Shown here: positions 1 through 8,738 of the stretch, one piece after another
Position numbering within the stretch: the first letter of the stretch is position 1
How the letters are laid out: the number at the start of each line of letters is the position of its first letter
Origin: Lysobacter enzymogenes
GTDB lineage: Bacteria > Pseudomonadota > Gammaproteobacteria > Xanthomonadales > Xanthomonadaceae
NCBI RefSeq assembly: GCF_023617245.1
Contig: NZ_CP067396.1
Span: 62,001 to 126,000, forward strand
Length of the DNA: 64,000 bases
Direction of reading: 5' to 3'
Position numbers and translations under genes: made by a program
The notes under the pieces: model-generated
Seen by the model: only the letters and a program-made list of their open reading frames with translations
Database searches by the model: none
Told to the model about the DNA's origin: nothing

Positions 1-1
1 C

Positions 2-145
2 CAGACCTCGGCCTGGGAGGCCTCGGTGCCGCAGGCCTACCAGGACCTGCTCGCCGCGCTCGACGATCCGACTGTGTACTCCTTCGGCAACGGCCAGTAC
101 GGCGCCGGGCTCAACGACGGCGATGTGCTGGAACCGACCTACTGA
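2..145 (+). CDS. C-terminal fragment of an unidentified protein
   Basis: An open frame enters from the window edge and gives 47 residues ending in LNDGDVLEPTY before a TGA. Composition and codon use are normal for this genome. The start lies outside the window, no domain can be recognised in so short a piece, and I assign no function. Confidence 0.6.
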   Translation, partial: QTSAWEASVPQAYQDLLAALDDPTVYSFGNGQYGAGLNDGDVLEPTY

Positions 146-231
146 GCCGCGCGCGGCGGCGGACGCGGGCGGACCGGCTACCATGCGCACATCCGCACGC
201 CACGCCATTTCGCCCGCGCCCGTCTCCGCCC

Positions 232-1383
232 GTGTCCGTCCCTCCGCGCAAGGTCCTGCACATCGACATGGACGCGTTCTACGCGTCGGTCGAGCAGCGC
301 GACGAGCCCTCGCTGCGCGGCCGTCCGGTGGTGGTGGCCTGGCGCGGCGCGCGCTCGGTGGTGTGCGCGGCCAGCTACGAGGCGCGGGTGTTCGGGGTGC
401 GCTCGGCGATGCCGGCGGTGCGCGCCGAGCGGCTGTGTCCGCAGGCGGTGTTCGTGCCGCCGGACTTCGTGCGCTACAAGGCGGTCTCGCGCCAGGTGCG
501 CGAAATCTTCGCCCGCCACACCGACCTGATCGAACCTTTGTCGCTGGACGAGGCCTACCTCGACGTCACCGCGACCAAGACCGGCCTGCCCTCGGCCACC
601 GCCACCGCGCAAGCGATCCGCGCCGCGATCCGCGAGGAAACCGAACTGACCGCTTCGGCGGGCGTCGCGCCGAACAAGTTCCTGGCCAAGATCGCCTCGG
701 ACTGGAACAAGCCCGACGGCCTGTTCGTGGTCAAGCCGCACCAGGTCGAGGCGTTCCTGGCGCCGCTGCCGGTCGGACGCCTGCCCGGCGTGGGCAAGGT
801 GATGGAGCGCAAGCTCGCGGACGTGGGCGTGGCCACCGTCGCCGACCTGCGCGCGCTCGGCGGCGAGGCGCTGGAACAGCGCTTCGGCCGCTGGGGCCGG
901 CGTTTGCACGAACTGGCTTACGGCCTGGACGATCACCCGGTCGAGCCCGAGCGGCCGACCCTGCAGATTTCCTCGGAAGACACCTTCGAGCGCGACGTGC
1001 CGCTGGAGCGCACCGGCGATGAGATCCGCGCGCTGGCCGGCAAGACCTGGGCCGGCTACCGGCGCGAACTGCAGCGCCGGCCCGGACGCATCGCCCGGAC
1101 CGTGGTGCTCAAGCTCAAGACCTCCGACTTCCGCATCCTGACCCGCAGCCTGACCCCGCCGCAGCCGCCGGCGAGCGAGCGCGAGCTGGCCGACATCGCC
1201 AGCGCATTGCGGCTGCGGGTCGAGTTGCCGGCGGACACGCTGTACCGGTTGGTGGGCGTGGGATTGTCGGGATTCGCCGAGGAAGGCGAGGCGCTGGCGC
1301 AGTCGGATCTGTTCGCGGCGGGGTTCGAGCTGGACGCGGGGATGGATTCGTTCGCCGCCGGCGAGGCGGGTCTGGAGGATTGA
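232..1383 (+). CDS. dinB: DNA polymerase IV (Y-family translesion polymerase)
   Basis: Error-prone polymerase that extends past damaged or mismatched template ends. The protein is 383 residues. The N-terminal catalytic signature HIDMDAFYASVE (metal ligand D12) and the second acidic pair in LSLDEAYLD (D106, E107) are intact. A helix-hairpin-helix region (VGRLPGVGKV) and the little-finger domain follow. Near the C-terminus, QSDLF matches the QxxLF-type sliding-clamp binding motif. The GTG at 232 is the first in-frame start giving the usual Pol IV N-terminus; the ATG at 183 is out of frame. It appears monocistronic. No LexA operator was recognised upstream. Confidence 0.95.
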   Translation: MSVPPRKVLHIDMDAFYASVEQRDEPSLRGRPVVVAWRGARSVVCAASYEARVFGVRSAMPAVRAERLCPQAVFVPPDFVRYKAVSRQVREIFARHTDLIEPLSLDEAYLDVTATKTGLPSATATAQAIRAAIREETELTASAGVAPNKFLAKIASDWNKPDGLFVVKPHQVEAFLAPLPVGRLPGVGKVMERKLADVGVATVADLRALGGEALEQRFGRWGRRLHELAYGLDDHPVEPERPTLQISSEDTFERDVPLERTGDEIRALAGKTWAGYRRELQRRPGRIARTVVLKLKTSDFRILTRSLTPPQPPASERELADIASALRLRVELPADTLYRLVGVGLSGFAEEGEALAQSDLFAAGFELDAGMDSFAAGEAGLED

Positions 1384-1536
1384 GCGGGCGCGAACGCCGC
1401 TTCCCGACCATCCGCCGGGGATAACCAACGGCATATGCATCCGCCCGCCGTTGCGGACATGCTCGCCGGCGTCGCGTCAGCGTGGCGCCGCGACGCGCCG
1501 GATCGGCCGGGTCGCGCCGCGAACAGGCACTCGTCC

Positions 1537-2013
1537 ATGACCGCATACGCTCCGTTGCGCCACCTCGCCGCCGTCGCCGTCCTGGCCGCCGCGTTCGCCG
1601 CGCCCGCCGATGCCGCGTCCGCCGGCATCGATCCGGCCACCCGCGCGGCCATCGAGGCCACCTGTTTCGATTACCTCGACGGCCAGCTCGAAGGCGATCC
1701 CGCGCGCGTGGCGCGCTCGCTGCATCCCGACCTGGCCAAGCGCCGCGTGCTCGGCGCAACCGCCGACGAGACGCTCGGCCTGCGCCGGATGAGCAAGGAC
1801 GAACTGGTCGAACTGACCCGCCAGGGCGCGCTGAAAACCCCGAAGGCGCAGTGGAACCGCAGCTGCGCCGCGCTCGACGTCGCCGGCAACGTCGCGGTCG
1901 CGCGCGCGGAAACGCCGTGGTTCGTGGACTTCTTCCATCTCGGCAAGTTCGGCGAGCGCTGGGTCATCGTCAACGCGCTGTGGTACGCCAAGCCCAAGCC
2001 GGTCGAACCCTGA
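1537..2013 (+). CDS. Secreted lumazine-binding/NTF2-like family protein
   Basis: A 158-residue protein starting at the ATG that opens an Ala-rich signal peptide, with probable cleavage after PADA at about residue 25. The mature part (about 130 residues, with YLDGQLEGDPARVARSLHP near its start and GERWVIVNALW at its end) resembles the putative lumazine-binding branch of the NTF2/SnoaL superfamily (PF12893 type). Members are small cone-shaped folds, mostly without known activity. An upstream in-frame ATG at 1435 would put 34 non-signal-like residues before the signal peptide, so I prefer 1537. Function unknown; likely periplasmic. Confidence 0.75.
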   Translation: MTAYAPLRHLAAVAVLAAAFAAPADAASAGIDPATRAAIEATCFDYLDGQLEGDPARVARSLHPDLAKRRVLGATADETLGLRRMSKDELVELTRQGALKTPKAQWNRSCAALDVAGNVAVARAETPWFVDFFHLGKFGERWVIVNALWYAKPKPVEP

Positions 2014-2153
2014 GCGCGGCGCGCTCGGCGGTTCGCGCGCGGCGCCATGCCGGCCGCCGCCGTCCCGCGCTACAGTGGCGCCGCGTCCACGCAGCGCGGC
2101 CGCGGCCTCCGCCGTCGCGTCGTCGTGGTCTCCCCTTGCGACCGGAGCCCGCC

Positions 2154-2525
2154 ATGCAACGTCTTTGCCTTGTTCTCGCCGCGCTGGCGATCGCCTCGCT
2201 GCCGACCCTCGCGCAGGCCAAGAGCGCCTGCCATATCCAGGGCCAAGTCGGCGGCATGGTCATCAACGAGTGCACCGAGACCGACCAGAACGTCGCCGCC
2301 GATCAGCTCAAGCAGCAGTGCAACGGCGAGGTGCCGGGCCTGGCGGAAGTCGGCGGCCAGGCCGATGCGCGCGTGGTCGCGGCCTGCCCCACCGGCGCCG
2401 GCGGCGTGTGCGAGAACCCCAGGGGCACGCAGGCGCGGATTTATTACTACAAGCGCTCGGCGCAGGAACTGGCGACGGTGCAACAGGCCTGCCAGATGCA
2501 GGGCGGCCAGTGGATCAAGCCTTGA
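2154..2525 (+). CDS. Small cysteine-containing secreted protein, unknown
   Basis: 123 residues with a clear signal peptide (MQRLCLVLAALAIASLPTLAQA). The mature domain has six cysteines (in KSACHIQG, NECTE, QQCNGE, AACPTG, GVCENP and QACQMQ), suggesting three disulfides in the periplasm or outside the cell. I do not recognise the family. Its stop codon overlaps the start of the next gene (TTGA), so the two are probably translationally coupled and expressed together. Confidence 0.7.
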   Translation: MQRLCLVLAALAIASLPTLAQAKSACHIQGQVGGMVINECTETDQNVAADQLKQQCNGEVPGLAEVGGQADARVVAACPTGAGGVCENPRGTQARIYYYKRSAQELATVQQACQMQGGQWIKP

Positions 2526-3292
2526 GTCCGCGGCGCGCGGCGCTGGCGTGGCTGGCGACGGCGCTGGTCGCGCCCGCGCTGGCGCAGGCGCAAACCGACA
2601 CGCCCGCGTTCGACCGGCCCGGCATCGCGTTCTCCACCGGCACCCTGCCGCGCGGCGGTTTCGCCTGGGAACAGGGCCTGCCGGACTTCGAGCGCGACCG
2701 CAGCGGCGGCGTGCGCAGCACCGGCTACAGCGCCGCCACCACCTTGCGCCTGGGCCTGACCGACCGGCTGGAACTGCAGCTGTCGGGTTCGCCGTACAAC
2801 TACGCGCGCCAGCGCGGCGGCGGCCAGCGCGACAGCGCGCGCGGCGCCGGCGACACCGCGCTGGCGCTGAAGCTGGCGCTGCCGTCGCGCCACGAAAAAT
2901 TCAGCTGGGGCTTAATCGGCAGCGCCGCGGTCGCGACCGGCGACCGCGACTTCAGCGACGGTCGCGACCAGTACGCGCTCGGCGCCACGGTCGCCTACGA
3001 CTTCGACGACGCCACCTCCGGTTCGCTGTACCTCAATGTCGAACGCAGCGGCGGCGCCGACGCGTGGACGTTCTCGCCGAGCCTGAGCCGCGCGTTCGGC
3101 GCGCGTTGGGGCGGCTATGTCGAGGCCGGCTGGACCCGCACCGAACGCGCGCCCGACACCGGCGTGGCCGGCGCCGGAGTGACGTTCATGGCCACGCCGA
3201 CGATCCAGCTCGACGCCTCGCTCGACGCCGGGCTCAACGACGCCGCGCCGGACTGGCAGGGCGGCATCGGCGTGTCGATCTTCTTCGACTGA
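2522..3292 (+). CDS. Outer-membrane beta-barrel-like protein (transporter/MetA-pathway type)
   Basis: 256 residues from a TTG start that overlaps the preceding stop (TTGA at 2522-2525). A signal peptide (RRAALAWLATALVAPALAQAQ) is followed by alternating amphipathic strands: TGYSAATTLRLGLTDRLELQL, later ALGATVAYDFDDA, and a terminal aromatic residue (IGVSIFFD). This is typical of the small outer-membrane barrels annotated as transporters or phenol-degradation MetA-like proteins. No later Met gives an intact signal peptide, which supports the TTG. Substrate unknown; expressed with the small Cys-rich protein upstream. Confidence 0.7.
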   Translation: MSPRRAALAWLATALVAPALAQAQTDTPAFDRPGIAFSTGTLPRGGFAWEQGLPDFERDRSGGVRSTGYSAATTLRLGLTDRLELQLSGSPYNYARQRGGGQRDSARGAGDTALALKLALPSRHEKFSWGLIGSAAVATGDRDFSDGRDQYALGATVAYDFDDATSGSLYLNVERSGGADAWTFSPSLSRAFGARWGGYVEAGWTRTERAPDTGVAGAGVTFMATPTIQLDASLDAGLNDAAPDWQGGIGVSIFFD

Positions 3293-3373
3293 TTCCGCCG
3301 CGACCGGCGCGCGCGCGGCGTGCGCGCTGCGCCGCCGCGCTATCCTGGCGCCTGTCCCCTTGAGCGCCGCCGC

Positions 3374-3967
3374 ATGCAAGACAACGTCTACGCCCCGCCC
3401 GCCAGCGACGTGGTCGTGCCCGCGCCGAGCGGGCAAGGCAACGAGTTCTACGTGGTCGCGCCGCTCAAGTTCTGCCTGCTGTTCTTCTTCACCCTGGGCC
3501 TCTACCAGCTGTATTGGTTCTACATGCAGTGGGCGCGCTACCGCCGCCGCCATCCCGGCGAAACCCTGTGGCCGGTGGCGCGGGCGATCTTCTCGATCTT
3601 CTTCGCCCACGCCCTGGCCGGCCGCATCGACGCGGCCGTGCGCGCGCGCGGCGAGCGCCACGACTGGGCGCCCGGCGCGGTGGCGACGATCTACGTCGTC
3701 TCGCAGATCGCCAGCAGCGCGCTCGACCGGCTGAGCTCGCGCGAGATCGGCTCGCCGTTCACCGACGTCGCCAGCCTGGTGCTGCTGGCGCCGGTCGGCC
3801 TGAGCCTGCTGCGCCTGCAGCGCGCGGCCAATCTCGCCTGCGGCGACCCGGACGGCGACGGCAACCGCCGCCTGAGCGCGCTCAACTACGTCTGGCTGGT
3901 CCTGGGCGCGTTGCTGTGGCTGAGCCTGCTGGCCGGTCTGTTCGCGCTCTACGTGCTGCGGGTCTGA
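3374..3967 (+). CDS. Predicted inner-membrane protein, unknown function
   Basis: 197 residues. A soluble N-terminus beginning MQDNVYAPPASDV, a style common among small xanthomonad membrane proteins, is followed by a hydrophobic FCLLFFFTLGLYQLYWFY segment, a basic loop (WARYRRRHPGE) and two to three further membrane segments. The last one (LVLGALLWLSLLAGLFALYV) is close to the C-terminus. The ATG at 3374 removes an implausible Arg/Pro-rich extension. No catalytic motif is visible. It is convergent with the GH18-type gene, 13 bp away. Confidence 0.7.
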   Translation: MQDNVYAPPASDVVVPAPSGQGNEFYVVAPLKFCLLFFFTLGLYQLYWFYMQWARYRRRHPGETLWPVARAIFSIFFAHALAGRIDAAVRARGERHDWAPGAVATIYVVSQIASSALDRLSSREIGSPFTDVASLVLLAPVGLSLLRLQRAANLACGDPDGDGNRRLSALNYVWLVLGALLWLSLLAGLFALYVLRV

Positions 3968-3980
3968 GCCGCGCCGGCGC

Positions 3981-4847
3981 TCAGGCCGCCACCGAGGCGT
4001 CGGCGCCGAGCCCGGCGGCGATGGCGCGGGCATAGTCGCGCGGCTGCGGGCCGGCGCCTTCGAACGTCCACAGGAAGCCGCCGCCGATGCCGTCGCCGGC
4101 CCAGCCGGCGAATTGCGCGCGCACCTGCGCCGGGCCGCCGCCGGTGTCGACGCCGGGGATCACGAAGCTCGCCGGGAAGCCGTTGCCCAGGCGCGCGCGC
4201 AAGGCGCGGATCCAGTCGGCCGGATCGTTGCCGCCGCCGCCGGCGTAGCACTGCAGATTGAAGCCGACGACCAGGCCCGGGTCGCTGGATTCGAGTTCGG
4301 CCAGGCAGTCGATCCAGCCGGCCTGATCGTTGTAGGGGCAGAAGGTGACCTGGAAACCGATCGCGCCGAGCATGCGGCAGAACGCGACCATGCTGGCCTG
4401 GTCGAGGCCTTCCTCATTGTCCAGGTCGATCGCGTCGATGGCCGGGAACAGTTGCCTGAGCGCCAGGAAATTCCGGTACAGCGGGCTCTGCGGCCCGGTG
4501 CCGAATTCGGCGATCAGGCGCTCGATGTTGGCGAAATCGCCCACGCCCCAGCCGCCGATCGAGAACAGCACGCGCTCGACCGCGTCGGGCCCCTGCTTGA
4601 GCTGCCCGATCAGTCCGGCCCAGCCGGCGGGGCCGACGTAGCTGCCGTTGGCGACGATCTCGGTGTTGTTGTAGTAGACATCGCCGTAGTACGTGTCGGG
4701 CTTGCTGTCGCGGTAATGCACGTGGCCCAGCGCCAGCACGACGGTGTTGAAGCCCGAGCGCTTCACCCGCTCGACATAGGCCGGGCCGTCGGCGCCGAAG
4801 AATCCTTGGCAGTAGGCGGCGACGATGGGCGAGGGCAGCAGGTTCAT
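3981..4847 (-). CDS. Glycoside hydrolase family 18-like protein (chitinase-like)
   Basis: 288 residues. The GH18 hallmarks are the SxGG motif (SIGGW, residues 96-100) and the catalytic signature DAIDLDNE (138-145), a variant of DGxDxDWE that keeps the D-x-D-x-E acids including the proton donor E145. Family enzymes hydrolyse beta-1,4 linkages of N-acetylglucosamine polymers by substrate-assisted catalysis. No signal peptide or carbohydrate-binding module is present; it starts directly with MNLLPSPIVAAYCQG, so it may act inside the cell or leave by another route. It is divergent from the M28 peptidase gene. Substrate not determined. Confidence 0.75.
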   Translation of the reverse strand: MNLLPSPIVAAYCQGFFGADGPAYVERVKRSGFNTVVLALGHVHYRDSKPDTYYGDVYYNNTEIVANGSYVGPAGWAGLIGQLKQGPDAVERVLFSIGGWGVGDFANIERLIAEFGTGPQSPLYRNFLALRQLFPAIDAIDLDNEEGLDQASMVAFCRMLGAIGFQVTFCPYNDQAGWIDCLAELESSDPGLVVGFNLQCYAGGGGNDPADWIRALRARLGNGFPASFVIPGVDTGGGPAQVRAQFAGWAGDGIGGGFLWTFEGAGPQPRDYARAIAAGLGADASVAA

Positions 4848-5052
4848 GGCGCGGCTCCGAAGCGGGAAGGTGCTTGTACCAACGCGGCGCGGCCGCCGGA
4901 ACTGCCACGGTTGCGGCGCGCATGCGCGGTTGTGCGACCGGCTTGGCGCTCCGCCACGTCGGTGAACGCGCCGCGGCCGGCGTGGCGGCGCGCCGCGGCG
5001 GGTGCTAGCGTCGCCGGCAGTGCGCGCCCGTCGCGCCGTCGCCGGAGGCCCG

Positions 5053-6711
5053 ATGCGCCGTCTCGTTGCGTTGTGCGGTTGCGCCCTGCTCGCCCTGGCC
5101 GGATGCCAGCGCGCCGCCGCGCCGGCGGCTCCGGCGGCCGCGTCCGCCGACGAAGGCCAGCACGCGCAGGCGCGCCGGATCGAAGCCGATGTGCGCTTCC
5201 TCGCCGACGACCTGCTGGAAGGCCGCGAAACCGGCACCCGCGGCTACGATCTGGCCGCGCTGTACGTGGCCCAGCGCCTGCGCGCGATGGGGGTGGAGCC
5301 CGGCGGCGAGGACGGCAGCTATTTCCAGGCGGTGCCGCTGCTGCGCGCGCAGCGCATCGACGGCGGCGGCGCGTTCCGGATCGAGCGCGCGCTCGGCACG
5401 GTCGAACTGCGTTTTCGCGAGGACTACCTGCCGCTGCCGGACTTCGCCAGCGGCCAGGCCGAAGTGACCGCGCCGGCTGCGTTCGTCGGCCAGGCGGTCT
5501 ACGCGCCCGAACTGGAGCAGGACGACTTCGCCGGCATCGACCTGCGCGGCAAGATCGCGGTGTTCTTCAACGGCGCGCCGGCGCGCTTCGACCGCGACCG
5601 CCGCGCGTTCTACAGCTCTACCCGCGAGAAGCTCGCCGCGGTGGCGCGGCGCGGCGCGGTCGGCGCGGTGATGGTGTCCACCGACGAAGAGGAAAAGCGC
5701 TACCCGTGGCAGCGCAGCGCGCGCCAGTGGGACAAGCCCGGCATGCGCCTGCGCGGCGCCGACGGCGGCGCGCTCGACACCTTCCCGCAGCTGCGCGTGG
5801 TCGCCCAGGTCGCCGCCGCGCGCGCCGGTGCCGTGCTCGATGCCGGCGACCGCAGCGCCGCCGAGCTGTTCCGCCAGGCCCGCGGCGGCCGGCTGCGCGG
5901 CTACGACCTGCCCGGCACGCTGAGCCTGGCGGTGCGCAACCGGCTCGAACCGGCTAGTTCGCGCAACGTGGTCGGGCGCCTGCGCGGACGCGAACCGGCG
6001 CTGGCCGACGAGCATGTCGTGTTCACCGCGCACCTGGACCACCTCGGCATCGGCGCGCCGGTAGGCGGCGATGCGATCTACAACGGCGCGCTCGACAACG
6101 CGCTGGGCGTGGCGGTGATGCTGGAGGCGGCGCGGCAGCTGCAGCGCGGCGCGGCGCCGCGCAAGCGTTCGCTGCTGTTCGTGGCGCTGACCGGCGAAGA
6201 GAAGGGCCTGCTCGGCGCGCACTGGTTCGCCGGCCATCCCACCCCGGCCGGCGCGGCCCTGGTGGCCAACGTCAACATGGACATGCCGGTGCTGCTGGCG
6301 CCGACCAGCGATGCGATCGCGATCGGCGTGGAGCATTCCACGCTGCAGGCGGTGCTGCAGCGCGCGGCCGCGCAGACCGGGGTGGCGCTGTCGGCCGACC
6401 CGATGCCGGAAGAAAGCATCTTCATCCGCAGCGACCAGTACGCCTTCATCCGCCGCGGCGTGCCGGCGGTGTACCTGATCGGCGGCCTGTCGGGCAGCGA
6501 GGCGGCCCGGGGCCAGCTCGGCGCGTTCCTGCGCGGCGACTATCACCAGCCCGGCGACGACGCCTCGCAGCCGATCCAGTACGCCGACGCGGCGCGGCTG
6601 GCGCGGCTCAACGCGCGCATCGGCGAAGCGATCGCCGGCGAGGATGCGCGGCCGGCGTGGAATCGCGGGAATTTCTTCGTCGAGACGTTCGGCGCGGCGG
6701 CTAAGCCTTGA
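5053..6711 (+). CDS. M28-family zinc aminopeptidase, lipoprotein
   Basis: 552 residues. The N-terminus has a lipobox (LAGC, Cys18), so it is probably anchored in the outer membrane. A protease-associated (PA) domain-like middle is followed by the M28 metallopeptidase core. Zinc ligands are visible in TAHLDHLG (about residue 327), the bridging Asp in GALDNALG, the catalytic Glu pair in LTGEEKGLLG (about 382-386), then NVNMDMPV and a later His (DYHQPGDD). Members remove N-terminal residues from peptides in the periplasm or at the surface, which fits a predatory, protein-degrading bacterium. Monocistronic. Confidence 0.88.
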   Translation: MRRLVALCGCALLALAGCQRAAAPAAPAAASADEGQHAQARRIEADVRFLADDLLEGRETGTRGYDLAALYVAQRLRAMGVEPGGEDGSYFQAVPLLRAQRIDGGGAFRIERALGTVELRFREDYLPLPDFASGQAEVTAPAAFVGQAVYAPELEQDDFAGIDLRGKIAVFFNGAPARFDRDRRAFYSSTREKLAAVARRGAVGAVMVSTDEEEKRYPWQRSARQWDKPGMRLRGADGGALDTFPQLRVVAQVAAARAGAVLDAGDRSAAELFRQARGGRLRGYDLPGTLSLAVRNRLEPASSRNVVGRLRGREPALADEHVVFTAHLDHLGIGAPVGGDAIYNGALDNALGVAVMLEAARQLQRGAAPRKRSLLFVALTGEEKGLLGAHWFAGHPTPAGAALVANVNMDMPVLLAPTSDAIAIGVEHSTLQAVLQRAAAQTGVALSADPMPEESIFIRSDQYAFIRRGVPAVYLIGGLSGSEAARGQLGAFLRGDYHQPGDDASQPIQYADAARLARLNARIGEAIAGEDARPAWNRGNFFVETFGAAAKP

Positions 6712-6730
6712 AGGGTTTTGCGCGGCCGAT

Positions 6731-6822
6731 AGAAAAGCCTCGGGCCTGAAGGCCCTCCCACAACAGCCTGCGCAGCCCGAGGGCCCGCTTTTGTGGGAGG
6801 GCCTTCAGGCCCGACGCTTTCC
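6731..6822. repeat. REP-like pair, family A (inverted)
   Basis: Two copies of a palindromic unit (core GGGCCTTCAGGCCC with flank GTGGGA) in opposite orientation between the peptidase and racemase genes. The same unit recurs at 14944-15497, 22942-23030 and 61881-61997. Confidence 0.85.
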
Positions 6823-6857
6823 GCCCGACCCGCGACACCCCCGCCTATACTCGCCGC

Positions 6858-7571
6858 ATGAGCGAACCCCACCTGCGCACCCTCGGCCTGCTCGGCGGCA
6901 TGAGCTGGGAATCGACCCTGCCGTACTACCGGCTGATCAACCAGACCGTGCGCGAGCGCCTCGGCGGCCTGCATTCGGCGCACCTGCTGCTGTACAGCGT
7001 CGACTTCGCCCAGGTCGAGCGCCTGCAGCACGCCGGCGACTGGGACGCCGCCGGCGCCCTGCTCGGCCGCGCCGCCTGCGCGCTGCGCGACGGCGGCGCG
7101 CAGTTGCTGGTGATCTGCACCAACACCATGCACAAGGTCGCCGACGCGGTGGAGCAGGCTGCGCAATTGCCGCTGCTGCACATCGCCGATCCCACCGGCG
7201 AGGCGATCCGCGCCGCCGGCCTGAGCCGCGTCGGCCTGCTCGGCACGCGTTTCACCATGGAGCAGGACTTCTATCGCCGGCGCCTGGTCGAACGTCACGG
7301 GCTGGAGGTGCTGGTGCCCGAACCGGACGGGCGCGACTTCGTCCATCGGGTGATCTACGACGAGCTGTGCGTCGGGCAGATCCGCGACGCTTCGCGCGAG
7401 GGCTATCGCCGCATCGTCGACGGCCTGGCCGCGCGCGGCGCGCAGGCCGTGATCCTGGGCTGCACCGAGATCGGCTTGTTGCTCGGCGCGGACGACGTCG
7501 ACCTGCCGTTGTTCGACACCACCGCGCTGCATGCGCGCGCCGCGGCGCTGGCGTCGATCGGCCAGGCCTGA
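6858..7571 (+). CDS. Aspartate/glutamate-type amino acid racemase
   Basis: 237 residues of the PLP-independent Asp/Glu racemase superfamily. The N-terminal GLLGGMSWEST signature and both thiol acid/base residues are present: Cys87 in ICTNTMHKV and a second Cys near residue 200 in ILGCTEIGLLL. These enzymes interconvert L- and D-amino acids by a two-cysteine mechanism in the cytoplasm. The GGMSWEST form is typical of the broad-specificity YgeA/RacX branch rather than MurI, but the substrate cannot be read from the sequence. Confidence 0.88.
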   Translation: MSEPHLRTLGLLGGMSWESTLPYYRLINQTVRERLGGLHSAHLLLYSVDFAQVERLQHAGDWDAAGALLGRAACALRDGGAQLLVICTNTMHKVADAVEQAAQLPLLHIADPTGEAIRAAGLSRVGLLGTRFTMEQDFYRRRLVERHGLEVLVPEPDGRDFVHRVIYDELCVGQIRDASREGYRRIVDGLAARGAQAVILGCTEIGLLLGADDVDLPLFDTTALHARAAALASIGQA

Positions 7572-7639
7572 CCGGCGCCGGGTGGTGCCGGCCGCGGCGG
7601 CGGGCGACACTACGGCTTCCACTGCGAAAGGAGTGCGCA

Positions 7640-8182
7640 ATGAACGATCGTCCCAATCCCGGCTGGTTCGGCCGCAACTGGAAATGGTTCGTGCCGACCG
7701 GCTGCCTCAGCGTGCTGCTGTTCGCCGCGCTGGCGCTGGCCGGCCTGATCGGGCTGGGCATCAAGGGCGTATCGGGGCTGATGAGCGGCAGCGAACCGGT
7801 GCGCCACGCGATGGACCTGGCCAAGGCCAACCCCGACGTACGCGCCGCGTTCGGCGAACCGCTGGAGACCGGCATGGGCTTCCAGGGCTCGCTGACCACC
7901 AACAACGACAGCGGCGAGGCCGACCTGTCGCTGCCGATCAAGGGCCCCAAGGGCAGCGGCCGGATCTACGTCAAAGGCACGCGCGAGGCCGACCGTTGGA
8001 GCTACCGCTTGATCGAAGTTGCCATCGACGGCAGCGAGCGGCGCATCGACCTGCTCGGCGCCGATGCCGCACCCGACGCCGCGCCGGAAGCGGCATCGCC
8101 GGAGCGCTCGGCGCCGGACGAGTCGACGCCCGAAGAAGAAAGCGACCCAGAGGCTCCCGCTGAGGAATCCGCGGCGGCTTGA
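7640..8182 (+). CDS. Coa1/Tim21-like membrane protein
   Basis: 180 residues with an AAAGGAGTG ribosome-binding site. One transmembrane helix (VPTGCLSVLLFAALALAGLI) is followed by a soluble domain. The strand pattern GSLTTNNDSGEADLSLPIKG, the GPKGSGRIYVKG turn and DRWSYRLIEVAI resemble bacterial members of the cytochrome c oxidase assembly factor Coa1 family (PF08695). The tail of about 45 residues is Ala/Glu/Pro-rich and probably disordered. The oxidase role is known for the mitochondrial family only; here it is inference, and no oxidase genes are nearby. Confidence 0.65.
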   Translation: MNDRPNPGWFGRNWKWFVPTGCLSVLLFAALALAGLIGLGIKGVSGLMSGSEPVRHAMDLAKANPDVRAAFGEPLETGMGFQGSLTTNNDSGEADLSLPIKGPKGSGRIYVKGTREADRWSYRLIEVAIDGSERRIDLLGADAAPDAAPEAASPERSAPDESTPEEESDPEAPAEESAAA

Positions 8183-8304
8183 AGCGCGGATCGGTTGCGA
8201 AGCGAGGCGATGAACTGGATTCCGCCGAGCGTCGGAACCAACCCTCGCCTCGGTTTTTGCCTTACGTTTGCCCCGGCTTTCGCTTTTGCCGTTGCGGGTG
8301 CTCC

Positions 8305-8352
8305 CCGATACGCCGATACGCCGATACGCCGATACGCCGATACGCCGATACG
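8305..8352. repeat. Octamer microsatellite (CCGATACG)6
   Basis: Six perfect tandem copies of CCGATACG followed by a partial copy (CCGAG). It is intergenic, next to the minus-oriented multi-hairpin element. Confidence 0.95.
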
Positions 8353-8371
8353 CCGAGTCGCAGCACCGCAG

Positions 8372-8576
8372 CCCCGGAGGGCGCGCGCATGGATGCGCGC
8401 GCGCGCCATGGGGCAGGATGCCCCTTATGGCGCGGCCCCGCGCCGCTGCGAGCCATAGTGGCTCTTGATCCGAAAAAACAAGGCCTTTTCTTTGGTTACT
8501 TTCTTTGTGGCTTAAGACAAAGAAAGTGACCCGGCCGCTTGCGGACGGAAGCTCTTGATCTTCGCTTGTCGTCACC
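8372..8576 (-). repeat. Multi-hairpin dispersed element, inverted copy
   Basis: Read on the minus strand it gives, in order, CCGCAAGCGG, an ACTTTCTTTG...CAAAGAAAGT stem, CCAAAGAAAAGGCC, GCGCGGGGCCGCGCC, GGGGCATCCTGCCCC and a long alternating GCGCGC palindrome. This is the same order as the copies near 8840, 25645 and 35957/37121. Confidence 0.85.
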
Positions 8577-8618
8577 CGAACGAACACGCAAACGCAGAGC
8601 CCACCGCGGCACGCCCCC

Positions 8619-8715
8619 TGTAGGAGCGGCGCAAGCCGCGACCGCGCCATCGCAAACACAGTGAAGGTTTCGTCGTAGTTGCGTTGCCGCGGTCGCGGCT
8701 CGCGCCGCTCCTACA
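8619..8715. repeat. REP-like pair, family B
   Basis: Inverted pair of TGTAGGAGCGGCGCAAGCC-type units with about 40 bp between them. Other copies lie at 10721-10802, 17102-17271, 20520-20618, 23774-23803, 25432-25528, 28028-28155, 37459-37486 and 51592-51729. Confidence 0.9.
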
Positions 8716-8738
8716 GTCGGATACGCAACCCTACGCCC

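Noticed and set aside
8195..8468. Short frames reading RRYADTP repeats
   Set aside because: They derive from the CCGATACG octamer; open in several frames on both strands, as expected of a stop-free repeat.
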